DNA from: an uncultured Oceanisphaera sp.
GTDB lineage: Bacteria; Pseudomonadota; Gammaproteobacteria; Enterobacterales; Aeromonadaceae
Assembly: GCF_947495715.1 (NCBI RefSeq)
Contig: NZ_CANLZU010000010.1
Location: 1 to 64,000 of the forward strand
Direction: 5' to 3'
Length of the DNA: 64,000 nt
In this document: one piece after another, positions 1 to 6,969 of the stretch
Position numbering within the stretch: the first letter of the stretch is position 1
How the letters are laid out: each line of letters starts with the position of its first letter
Program-made: the position numbers and the translations under genes
The notes under the pieces: model-generated
What the model was told of the DNA's origin: nothing
Database searches by the model: none
The model's input: the letters and a program-made list of their open reading frames with translations, nothing else

Positions 1-380
1 TTCCACAGCAGCGGCGTGTTGCGTCCATGACTGGTCTGCATGCTCAGCACGATGCTGCTATGGTCGTCGGCATCGAATTCGGTCCAGTCCATCGAGACCA
101 CGATTTCCTTGCGTTCAGCTACCACGTAAGGCACCCAGTCATCGAACAGTGACCAGACATTCAGCTTGATGTTACTCAACAAACGATCCACTTGTTTAAT
201 GGCGTATTTACGCTCCAAACCATTTGCCTGAGCGAGGCCATTGCCGATGGCATGAATGGCCAGCGAGCTGGATTCAATGACGCCCTGAGTGGCATTGGCC
301 AATGAAAGTACCCGCTTGGCATGCATATCCTGGCCGAAGATGTCGTGGAGGTGTTCAGATATAGTATCGCGGGTGATCAT
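1..380 (-). CDS. IS4-type transposase, N-terminal part (runs off the left edge)
   Basis: The reading frame opens with ATG at 380 and stays open to the window edge, giving about 126 residues. It begins MITRDTISEHLHDIFGQDM and contains VVSMDWTEFDADDH, which looks like the first catalytic aspartate block (MDWTEFD) of DDE transposases of the IS4 group. The protein would cut and rejoin the ends of its own insertion sequence. The C-terminal catalytic residues and the far end of the element lie outside the window, so it is unknown whether the copy is intact. The near IS end probably lies between about 381 and 480, where the neighbouring BRCT gene loses its family resemblance. Family assignment is from motif recognition only. 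Confidence 0.75.
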   Translation of the reverse strand, partial: MITRDTISEHLHDIFGQDMHAKRVLSLANATQGVIESSSLAIHAIGNGLAQANGLERKYAIKQVDRLLSNIKLNVWSLFDDWVPYVVAERKEIVVSMDWTEFDADDHSSIVLSMQTSHGRNTPLLW

Positions 381-443
381 GAGCTGCCGTGTCGTCGAGT
401 TTGGTTCAAAGATGGGTAGTCTGCCCGCGAGGCCGCGCCAGCT

Positions 444-908
444 CTAGCTCATATGAGGGGATTGATAAGGGTTGGTACCCAAGATTAGAATACCCTTCTC
501 TCGTGACTTTTTTATCTTACTCGGGCCAGCTCGTTTTCCGCAGCAAAGTAGGTTTAGGTGTACGGTCACATCTTTACGGACAGTGAGCCCGACAGCTTCG
601 GCTTTCTGAGACAGTTCAGCTTTTTCGGCTTGAGTGTAACCAGTGAAACACACGTCAAAGGTTTCCCAAGGCCTAGGCTTGGGAACATAAGGAACGATTT
701 CGCCTTTCTCAATGAGATCAGCCATCGCTTCATCGGCTTCACTCAAGCTATCGAAGTAATCTATGACGCGGTCTTTACGAAAGGTTTTCAAGTCATCGCT
801 GCGTAAGCAAATACCCTGGATGTACTCTTCATCTTGACTGGGATCTTCGATTTCGTAAGTTTTTACAATGCCTTTGGTATTGCAGTATAAAAATACAGCA
901 ACTTCCAT
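444..908 (-). CDS. WYL-like plus BRCT domain protein, 3' end probably replaced by IS sequence
   Basis: A 154-residue protein. The first ~50 residues (EYIQGICLRSDDLKTFRKDR) resemble the small beta-fold of WYL-type domains, and residues ~83-143 (FDVCFTGYTQAEKAELSQKA, later CCGKRAGPSKIKKSREKG) form a BRCT domain like the one ending NAD-dependent DNA ligases. BRCT domains bind phosphopeptides or DNA ends, so a DNA-repair link is plausible but not shown. After GILIL (residue ~143) a BRCT fold should continue with a last strand and helix; instead the frame ends with an unrelated GTNPYQSPHMS tail. The neighbouring transposase suggests the real 3' end was cut off by IS insertion. I infer a truncated gene. 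Confidence 0.6.
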   Translation of the reverse strand: MEVAVFLYCNTKGIVKTYEIEDPSQDEEYIQGICLRSDDLKTFRKDRVIDYFDSLSEADEAMADLIEKGEIVPYVPKPRPWETFDVCFTGYTQAEKAELSQKAEAVGLTVRKDVTVHLNLLCCGKRAGPSKIKKSREKGILILGTNPYQSPHMS

Positions 909-988
909 ATTGTGTACTCCGTGCTCATATTATTTTTATAATTTTCAGGCTTTTAGCCTTTATCGCAGTTTATTAGGTAGCCACACCG

Positions 989-1354
989 TTAAATCTTTTT
1001 CCCTGTCCACTTGGCGATGATGCGTATGTCGTCGGGTTTATTGCTGGGCGATATGTGGATCTCGCGGTAGGCCGGGTTGTCGCTCTTGATGCAGAAGCCG
1101 CCCATCAGTTCGGGCTGCAGGCGCTTGACCAGCAGCACGCCGCACATCCACGCCAGTGCAATAAGCCGTTCAACATTGGGCGTCGAAGTGCCTGCACGGT
1201 ACTTTTTGATGGCCGTATCAGATAAACCACAGCTCCATCCAAACGAACGAGCCGACTCATCCCCCGGAATTTGCCCCATTCGTTCCGTAAAACCCTGCAA
1301 ATCGAACGAAACAGAACCCGAAACAGTCTCTTTAGTAGGTTCAAAGTTTGCCAT
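989..1354 (-). pseudogene. CI/S24-type phage repressor with internal in-frame deletion
   Basis: A 121-residue ORF. Residues ~38-73 (RSFGWSCGLSDTAIKKYRAG, ending WMCGV) are a helix-turn-helix of the lambda-repressor class. The sequence then jumps to LLVKRLQPELMGGFCIKSDN at ~74-93 and ends in a DDIRIIAKWTG tail, which is the closing part of an S24/LexA-type autoprotease domain. The linker and the first half of that domain, including the cleavage site and catalytic serine, are missing; K77 sits where the catalytic lysine is expected. The frame is uninterrupted, so the deletion is in-frame and the product could still be made. It faces the short Cox-like ORF at 1503, the usual divergent layout of a phage immunity region. 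This is a prophage remnant or a non-cleavable repressor. Confidence 0.65.
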
Positions 1355-1502
1355 GGATCACGCTTAGCGCCTCTGTGGTAACTATTTCGCTTTAAATGGT
1401 CCTGATGACCACACCAGATAATCTGATAACAATCTCAGTAACGAACAAATTAATTGAACTTCACGTCGTTTCAAGAGCATATAAACACAATAGGTGCCAA
1501 GT

Positions 1503-1628
1503 ATGACTCAAATAGCTATCCATTTCGACACACCGGTGGCCAGTGTCGACCGCTTTTGTGAACTCTCGGGCATGACCAAGGCCACGGTGCAGCGCCGAAT
1601 AGAAGAAGATCGCATTCCAAGAGCGTGA
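1503..1628 (+). CDS. Short Cox/excisionase-like phage regulator remnant (41 aa)
   Basis: ATG at 1503 opens a 41-codon frame starting MTQIAIHFDTPVASVDRFCE and containing LSGMTKATVQRRIEEDRIP, a short winged-helix pattern typical of Cox/excisionase-like proteins of temperate phages. Such proteins normally run to 70-90 residues, so this one is probably truncated: it stops at TGA just after the recognition-helix region. It is divergent from the deleted repressor at 989-1354, with ~150 bp between the starts. I cannot tell whether it is expressed. Alternative: a chance ORF, but the match to the phage regulator pattern and the divergent layout argue against that. Confidence 0.45.
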   Translation: MTQIAIHFDTPVASVDRFCELSGMTKATVQRRIEEDRIPRA

Positions 1629-1748
1629 CTGGTCACCCGGAACAAAACTGTTCATTTATGTACAAATAAACTAAAGTAGACCTAAGTTGACTAACACTAT
1701 AGCGCTCAAGGCTATCGCCTCGGGCGTTACACATAACAGGAGGGTGGT

Positions 1749-2153
1749 ATGATGTCACAAGTGTTACCAGCCCAATCAAAGCAAGGGCCAGACCTGAGCA
1801 AGGCGCTTCCGGTCGTGTTCAAGATTTTAGACAAATGGCACTGTTCCACCCAGGAGCAGCTGGCTCTACTGGGCATTCACTCCCGTTCAACATTGAACAA
1901 ATACAAGGCAAAACATGGCGGCATTCGTCTAAGCCCGGACACACTGGAGCGTATGAGCTACATCCTCAACATCCATAAGAGTCTGCGTATCCTGTTCACT
2001 GCCGAAGACAGTGTTTACGGATGGGTACGCAAGCCCAACCAGCACCCCTTCTTTGCAGGCAAGAGCGCGATGGAGGTGATGACTCATGGCCGGGTTGCCG
2101 ACCTGTATGAAGTGTCTAAAAGACTGAGTGCCTGGCGTGGAGGCATGGCTTGA
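1749..2153 (+). CDS. Xre/ParS-family antitoxin of a RES toxin-antitoxin pair (DUF2384 type)
   Basis: A 134-residue protein with an N-terminal HTH-like region (QLALLGIHSRSTLNKYK) and a C-terminal DUF2384 (Xre/MbcA/ParS toxin-binding) segment: DSVYGWVRKPNQHPFFAGKS, followed by AMEVMTHGRVADLYEVSKRL. Proteins of this family bind and block RES toxins and repress their own operon. A strong ribosome site (AGGAGGG, 1739-1745) precedes it. Two ATG codons stand in a row at 1749 and 1752; either could be used. Its TGA overlaps the TTG start of the next gene (TTGA), so the two proteins are translationally coupled. The promoter and operator should lie in 1629-1740, but no clear palindrome was identified. 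Confidence 0.85.
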   Translation: MMSQVLPAQSKQGPDLSKALPVVFKILDKWHCSTQEQLALLGIHSRSTLNKYKAKHGGIRLSPDTLERMSYILNIHKSLRILFTAEDSVYGWVRKPNQHPFFAGKSAMEVMTHGRVADLYEVSKRLSAWRGGMA

Positions 2154-2839
2154 GCGAAGAACCTCAGGTAGCACAACTTCAAGGACAGGAATGCTACCGG
2201 CTGATACCCAGCAAGTATCCGCCGATAGACCTTTATGAAGACGTGGCTACTGTCGACGAACTGGAAGCCGTGTATGCGGTTGAAGCCATGACCAATCCAC
2301 GGCTACAAGAAGAAGCCGGCGATCTTAATCTGGTGCCCAAAGGGGATTGGCTGGTTGGGATACCTCATGCCAGTTATGCCATGGCCGCGTTCACTCATAT
2401 CAATCCGGAAGGCGCTCGGTTTACCACGGGCGACTTTGGTGGCTACTACTGTGCCCCCTCGCTCGATACGGCGATTAAAGAGACCTTGTATCATCAAGAA
2501 CGGTTGTATGGGTATACCAATGAGCCGGCTCAACGCATTCAGATGCGATCTCTTTTCGCTCGGTTCAATGCCGGCCTGATAGACATTACCGATACGCAGC
2601 ATTTGTCTTCCAGCCTTTACCACCCAACCGATTACAGCCACAGCCAGGCGTTCGCGAACGAGCATCGTAGTAATGGTGCTGATGGATTAAAATACCGCTC
2701 GGTCAGGCATGCCGGGAATGACTGTTTTGTGCTTTTCAAGCCAAGGCTTATCAGCGAACTCTGCCAAGCCAAGCATTTTGAATACTGCTGGAATGGCAGT
2801 TCTATCACCAGCGTACTGGAGATGCAGCTCTATAGCTGA
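2150..2839 (+). CDS. RES-domain toxin (NAD-degrading type)
   Basis: A 229-residue RES protein. Toxins of this family consume cellular NAD+. The conserved polar residues that give the family its name are visible: R17 in CYRLIP, R90 in GARFT, the FGGYYCAPS tyrosines at 99-100, E111 in AIKETLYH, and S184 in KYRSVRH. The start is TTG at 2150, overlapping the antitoxin stop by four bases; no upstream ATG is in frame. Antitoxin-toxin order and overlap are typical of Xre-RES loci. Nothing suggests inactivation. The pair lies in the mobile strip beside tRNA-Leu. Confidence 0.85.
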   Translation: MSEEPQVAQLQGQECYRLIPSKYPPIDLYEDVATVDELEAVYAVEAMTNPRLQEEAGDLNLVPKGDWLVGIPHASYAMAAFTHINPEGARFTTGDFGGYYCAPSLDTAIKETLYHQERLYGYTNEPAQRIQMRSLFARFNAGLIDITDTQHLSSSLYHPTDYSHSQAFANEHRSNGADGLKYRSVRHAGNDCFVLFKPRLISELCQAKHFEYCWNGSSITSVLEMQLYS

Positions 2840-2915
2840 ATGATGACCGTCCCGAACGCTTGGCGCTGTGATACCAAACTAAATAAAAATATGATCTAGG
2901 TTAAACTGGATACTC

Positions 2916-3174
2916 GAGGAAACAGAGCCACCTCCCACGACACGCCATAAACTCATCCCTGAGGGCTCGGGAAATGCCGTCCATGGCATTTCACGGTCGT
3001 GGGAGCCGATCTCTGTTGCCTCTCCTTAAGCACCGAGTTGTCTGCAGGTCGCTCCCACAGGCGACGCCGCAGCAGAGGGGCGGATGAAGGGTTCTACTCT
3101 ACCGACCATCACATGACAGGACGTCATGTGCTGAGCGCCACATGGAGGTGCTTGCAGCGTGTCGGTGGAGTAGA
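2916..3174. repeat. Nested-palindrome intergenic repeat, copy A (two modules, head to head)
   Basis: Module A1 (2916-3022, read on the minus strand) has an outermost arm GAGGAAACAGAG pairing with CTCTGTTGCCTC and a second arm CTCCCACGAC pairing with GTCGTGGGAG. Inside lie two hairpins with GGA loops: AAATGCC-ATGGAC-GGCATTT and CTCA-GGGA-TGAG. Module A2 (3093-3174, plus strand) has the outer stem TCTACTCTACCGAC / GTCGGTGGAGTAGA around CACATGAC-AGGAC-GTCATGTG and CAC-ATGGAG-GTG. A ~70-bp linker (CACCGAGTTG and on to GCAGCAG) is shared with the other copies. It fills the space between the RES gene and the tRNA-Leu terminator. No gene is seen here; a 72-codon frame at 2999 merely runs through the repeat. 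Confidence 0.85.
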
Positions 3175-3273
3175 CCTTTCGTTCGACCTTTACAGGGCAG
3201 CTAAACAGATCAGTTAGTTTGACAGATTGGTATGACCGGCCACTCTGGGATGTCGAGCAAGAGTGTCGGCCAC

Positions 3274-3306
3274 AAAAAAGCCGTTCGCTGTTGGAACGGC
3301 TTTTTT
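3274..3306 (-). terminator. Rho-independent terminator after tRNA-Leu
   Basis: The stem AAAAAAGCCGTTC / GAACGGCTTTTTT closes on a short loop and gives a U run in both directions. It ends the pgsA-tRNA transcript on the minus strand and could also stop reading from the left. Confidence 0.9.
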
Positions 3307-3314
3307 GTTGAATA

Positions 3315-3401
3315 TGGTGCCCGGAGCCGGACTTGAACCGGCACGCCCTTACGAGCGAGGGATTTTAAATCCCTTGTGTCTACCGATTTCACCATCCGGG
3401 C
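3315..3401 (-). tRNA. leuZ: tRNA-Leu (anticodon UAA)
   Basis: An 87-nt tRNA read on the minus strand. The acceptor stem GCCCGGA pairs with TCCGGGC, the encoded CCA occupies 3315-3317, the anticodon loop TTTAAAA contains UAA, a long variable arm marks a class II tRNA, and the T arm has GGTTCAAGTCC. It is the last gene of the pgsA-cysT-leuZ order known from Escherichia coli. The strip beyond its 3' side is phage- and IS-like, consistent with use of the tRNA as an integration site, but no duplicated attachment sequence was found. Confidence 0.97.
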
Positions 3402-3425
3402 AGTAGATGCTTCTTGCAGAAGAAG

Positions 3426-3499
3426 TGGAGGCGCGTTCCGGAGTCGAACCGGACTGAACGGATTTGCAATCCGCTGCATAACCGCTTTGCTAACGCGCC
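3426..3499 (-). tRNA. cysT: tRNA-Cys (anticodon GCA)
   Basis: A 74-nt tRNA on the minus strand. The acceptor stem GGCGCGTT pairs with AACGCGCC, the anticodon loop TTGCAAA contains GCA, the T arm is GGTTCGACTCC, and the 3' CCA is encoded at 3426-3428. It lies 24 bp upstream of tRNA-Leu and downstream of pgsA, so it is probably processed from one transcript. The tRNA-Gly that precedes it in E. coli is absent here. Confidence 0.97.
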
Positions 3500-3677
3500 A
3501 TAAAAGAGGTCTTTCAGATGACTTTGCATTCTAATGATGGCCGTCGCTCAGTCAACTTTAATCTGTGTTTTTTGTTTCGTTCGCACATTTTTTATGCGCA
3601 GAACCCTGTTTTACCGCAGCTTTTGCTTATTCATCCTGCTGCCCTCGCCCATTCAGGCTCGGGCAGCGAATGCTGTT

Positions 3678-4226
3678 TCAGGCCGAGCGGGTCAGGTCGC
3701 CCCAGGCGGCTTTAAGATAATCGTACGCCGAATACAGGGTCAGGCCGGTGGCAACATACAAGAGCGCATAGCTGCCCCAAATCATGTACAGGCTCTGCTG
3801 CCAGATAAGGCCTATCAGCGCCAGCATCTGTATGGTGGTTTTCCATTTGCCAATCCAGCTCACCGCTACCTGGGAGCGCTGGCCAATTTCCGCCATCCAC
3901 TCGCGCAGGGCAGAAATGATGATCTCGCGCCCTATCATGATCATGGCCGGAATGGTCACCAGCGGGCTGCTGTAATCTTCGACGATAATCACCAATGCGG
4001 CGGCCACCATGACCTTGTCGGCCACCGGATCGAGAAAGGCACCAAAAGGGGTACTCTGTTCCAGCTTGCGGGCCAGAAAACCATCAAGCCAGTCGGTTAC
4101 GGCGGCAAAGGTAAATATCGCCGCCGCCCAAAAGTAAGCCCCTTCCACCGGCAGATAAAACAGCACTATGAATACCGGGATCAGCAGCAATCGGAAAAAA
4201 GTCAGGGAATTAGGTATATTTATCAT
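3678..4226 (-). CDS. pgsA: CDP-diacylglycerol--glycerol-3-phosphate 3-phosphatidyltransferase
   Basis: PgsA makes phosphatidylglycerol phosphate from CDP-diacylglycerol and glycerol-3-phosphate in the inner membrane, the committed step to phosphatidylglycerol and cardiolipin. The 182-residue length fits the family. The full CDP-alcohol phosphotransferase motif is present: D45xxDG(48-49)xxAR(52-53), then G62xxxD66xxxD70 in [11 protein letters not shown]. Hydrophobic stretches around residues 8-25, 32-44, 73-83 and near the C-terminus give the multi-span topology. It follows uvrC on the same strand, as in E. coli, and precedes tRNA-Cys and tRNA-Leu. The ~180 bp between its stop and tRNA-Cys holds no gene I can recognise. 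Confidence 0.97.
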   Translation of the reverse strand: MINIPNSLTFFRLLLIPVFIVLFYLPVEGAYFWAAAIFTFAAVTDWLDGFLARKLEQSTPFGAFLDPVADKVMVAAALVIIVEDYSSPLVTIPAMIMIGREIIISALREWMAEIGQRSQVAVSWIGKWKTTIQMLALIGLIWQQSLYMIWGSYALLYVATGLTLYSAYDYLKAAWGDLTRSA

Positions 4227-4273
4227 TATTTTCAGGCCAGTGGATCATGCCGCTACATGGTGCATGATGCGGG

Positions 4274-6103
4274 TCAGTGATGCAACGCATCGTGAATTTT
4301 TTCTGCCAGTGCCTGGCTGATGCCCGGCACCTTGGCCAGCTCATCCACACTGGCCCGTTTTACTTCCTGAATACCGCCCAGATATTTCAGCAGTGACTGT
4401 CGCCGCTTGGCGCCGACGCCGGGAATGGTCTCCAGGGTGCTGGTGGTACGCGCCTTGCCTCGCTGCGCCCGGTGACCGGTAATGGCGAACCGGTGTGACT
4501 CATCGCGAATATGCTGAATAAGGTGCAGCGCCGGCATGTCTGCCGGCAAGTGCCGCTCTTCATGGCTGCCGCCCATCACCAATGTCTCCAGCCCGGCCTT
4601 TCGGGTGACGCCCTTGGCCACCCCTATCAGCAACGGCTGACGCGGGCTGTCGGCCAGCTCACGGGCGATGACCTCTTCGGCTTTGGCCAGTTGCCCCAGG
4701 CCGCCGTCGATAAACAGGATATCGGGTAACTTGTCGATATCGGCCTGATGAAAGCGTCGGCTCAGGGCCTGCTCCATGGCGGCATAGTCGTCGCCGGGAG
4801 TAATGCCGTTGATGTTGAAACGGCGATACTCGCTTTTCTGCGGCCCTTCCTGATTGAACACCACGCAGGAGGCGACGGTTTTCTCACCCATGGTGTGGGA
4901 AATATCAAAACATTCCATGCGAGTAATCGGCGGGCAGGACAGCGCTTCTTCCAGCTGCAGCAGCCGTTGCCGTTGAGTGCTCTTGTGCGCCAGCCGACTG
5001 GCCAGGGCGGTTTCTGCATTGGTGCTGGCCAGCTTGATAAAACGCGCCCGCTCGGAGCGGGTACGGCTGCGCAACTTGATACGGCGGCCATAATGCTGGC
5101 TCAGGGTCTCGCTCAGCACATCTTCATCCGGCAGGCTGTGGTCGAGCAGAATTTCGGCGGGCGCTTCTCGGCCACCAATGCCGGCCAGATAAAACTGCAG
5201 CACAAAGCTCTGCAGTATTTCTTCGGCGTCGGTGTCCGGCGGCATCTTGGGAAAATAGCTGCGGCTGCCCAGCACCTTGCCCTGGCGAATAAACAGCACC
5301 TGTACACAGGCCTGACTGCGGGATACCGCCAGCCCGATCACGTCGAGATCGTCCAGTACATTACCGCTGACAAACTGCTGCTCCTGCACTCGGCGCAGCG
5401 CCTGTAGCTGATCCCGAAACCGGGCCGCCTCTTCAAAGCGCAGCTCTGTACTCGCCTGCTCCATGCTGTCGGCCAGATTGGTCAGCACCTGCTGGTTCTT
5501 GCCCTGCAGAAACAGACGCGCCAGTTGCAGCTGATGCCTGTATTCCTCGTCGCTGACCAGGCCGCTGACACAGGGGCCGGCACAGCGCTTGAGCTGGTAC
5601 ATGAGGCAGGGGCGAGAGCGGTTGGCATAGACGCTGTCTTCACACTGGCGCACCGGAAACAGCTTTTGCATCAGGTGCAGGCTTTCACGCACCGCCGCCC
5701 CGTTGGGATAGGGCCCGAAATATTCGCCCTTTTTCTTGCGGGCCCCCCGATGCAGACCGATACGCGGATGGCGATGATCGGTAATGATGATGTAGGGGTA
5801 GGATTTGTCGTCGCGCAGCAGCACGTTGTAACGGGGCAGATGCTGCTTGATCAGGTTGTGCTCGAGGATCAGCGCTTCGGTTTCGGTGTGGGTCACCGTC
5901 ACCTGCACATCACAAATCTGGCGCACCAGGGAGCGGGTCTTCTCGCCGCTGACGTTGGTGCGGAAATAGGAAGACAACCGTTTTTTCAGGTTTTTGGCTT
6001 TGCCGACATAAATAATCACCCCGGCTTCATCAAACATCAGATAAACGCCGGGGTGATCCGTGACCGCCTTGAGAAAGGCCTTGGCATCAAAGGGCTGGCT
6101 CAT
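4274..6103 (-). CDS. uvrC: Excinuclease ABC subunit C
   Basis: UvrC makes both incisions around a lesion in nucleotide excision repair after UvrA-UvrB recognition. At 609 residues it is full length. In order: the GIY-YIG nuclease domain ([10 protein letters not shown] then [18 protein letters not shown], ~20-45) for the 3' cut; a cysteine cluster ([13 protein letters not shown], ~165-178) consistent with the iron-sulphur site; the UVR motif (~205-240); the RNase H-like endonuclease ([15 protein letters not shown] and [13 protein letters not shown]) for the 5' cut; and C-terminal helix-hairpin-helix repeats ([26 protein letters not shown]). It starts 6 bp after the uvrY stop, so both are probably cotranscribed, the classical uvrY-uvrC arrangement. 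Confidence 0.98.
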   Translation of the reverse strand: MSQPFDAKAFLKAVTDHPGVYLMFDEAGVIIYVGKAKNLKKRLSSYFRTNVSGEKTRSLVRQICDVQVTVTHTETEALILEHNLIKQHLPRYNVLLRDDKSYPYIIITDHRHPRIGLHRGARKKKGEYFGPYPNGAAVRESLHLMQKLFPVRQCEDSVYANRSRPCLMYQLKRCAGPCVSGLVSDEEYRHQLQLARLFLQGKNQQVLTNLADSMEQASTELRFEEAARFRDQLQALRRVQEQQFVSGNVLDDLDVIGLAVSRSQACVQVLFIRQGKVLGSRSYFPKMPPDTDAEEILQSFVLQFYLAGIGGREAPAEILLDHSLPDEDVLSETLSQHYGRRIKLRSRTRSERARFIKLASTNAETALASRLAHKSTQRQRLLQLEEALSCPPITRMECFDISHTMGEKTVASCVVFNQEGPQKSEYRRFNINGITPGDDYAAMEQALSRRFHQADIDKLPDILFIDGGLGQLAKAEEVIARELADSPRQPLLIGVAKGVTRKAGLETLVMGGSHEERHLPADMPALHLIQHIRDESHRFAITGHRAQRGKARTTSTLETIPGVGAKRRQSLLKYLGGIQEVKRASVDELAKVPGISQALAEKIHDALHH

Positions 6104-6109
6104 ACGCCA

Positions 6110-6751
6110 TTAAATCTTTTCTGCGTCCAGCATGCCGTAACGGATTGCCAGATGGGTCAACTCTACGTCACCGTTGATATCCAGTTTGCTGAACAAGCGA
6201 TAACGGTAACTGTTAACCGTTTTAGGGCTCAGATTAAGCTGCTCGGATATATCGGTAACCCGCTGGCCCCGAGTAATCATCAACATGATCTGCAGCTCTC
6301 GTTCGGATAACTGCTTGAACGGGTTTTCTTCGTTGGAAAACTGACTCAGCGCCATGCGCTGGGCAATTTCCGGCGAAATATAACGCTGGCCACTGTGCAC
6401 CAGGCGTATGGCGTTGATCATTTCTTCCGGCCCGGCCCCCTTGGTCAGATAACCGCTGGCTCCCGCCTGCATGACCTTGGTAGGAAACGGGTTTTCGGTG
6501 TGAATGGTCAGGACGATGATTTTTATATCCGGGTTGAAACGCAAAATCTTGCGGGTGGCTTCCAGGCCACCGATACCCGGCATGTTCATGTCCATCAATA
6601 CGACGTCCGGATGCTGCTCTCTACACCATTGCACGGCCTCTTCGCCGCTTTTGGCTTCACCCAGCACCTTCATTCCCTTGACGTCTTCTAATATGCGTCG
6701 GATCCCTGTGCGCACTAACTCATGGTCATCAACCAGGAATACGTTAATCAA
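6110..6751 (-). CDS. uvrY: UvrY/GacA response regulator (BarA-UvrY system)
   Basis: A LuxR/FixJ-type response regulator, 213 residues from a TTG start at 6751. The start was chosen because MINVFLVDDHELVRTGIRRI is the family N-terminus and a GGAGAG ribosome site sits just upstream; a longer ATG frame from 6799 has no such support. The receiver domain holds the acidic pair DD (8-9), phospho-acceptor D54 (VLMDMNMPG) and K in YLTKGAG; the C-terminal HTH is LSERELQIMLMITRGQ and LSPKTVNSYRYRLFSKL. In related bacteria UvrY/GacA, phosphorylated by BarA, activates CsrB-type RNAs that sequester CsrA. That role is relevant to the GGA-loop repeats in this window. Confidence 0.95.
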   Translation of the reverse strand: MINVFLVDDHELVRTGIRRILEDVKGMKVLGEAKSGEEAVQWCREQHPDVVLMDMNMPGIGGLEATRKILRFNPDIKIIVLTIHTENPFPTKVMQAGASGYLTKGAGPEEMINAIRLVHSGQRYISPEIAQRMALSQFSNEENPFKQLSERELQIMLMITRGQRVTDISEQLNLSPKTVNSYRYRLFSKLDINGDVELTHLAIRYGMLDAEKI

Positions 6752-6931
6752 AAGATACTCTCCGACTGCGTTAACATGCTTATCATATAACACTTTCACC
6801 CAAGCTTGGCATCATAGCGAAGATGCCAACGAAAATAAAACATTCGCCATCGTATGTATCTGCCATCTTTATTATCAAATCAAATAGATATTGGCAATAA
6901 AGAGGTGTAATACAGCGGCCGCGGTGAACGA

Positions 6932-6958
6932 AAAAAAAGGCGCCGAAGCGCCTTTTTT
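6932..6958 (-). terminator. Terminator after ppiD
   Basis: The palindrome AAAAAGGCGC-CGAA-GCGCCTTTTTT has U runs in both directions, 12 bp past the ppiD stop. It can also act on plus-strand transcripts. Confidence 0.9.
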
Positions 6959-6969
6959 ATTAAGCATTA

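Noticed and set aside
2999-3217. 72-codon plus-strand frame
   Set aside because: It runs through repeat copy A; the related copy D does not preserve the frame.
1-3300. Complete genomic island with att repeats at tRNA-Leu
   Set aside because: No duplicate of the tRNA 3' end was found in this strip and the left boundary is outside the window, so only the mobile character of individual genes is claimed.
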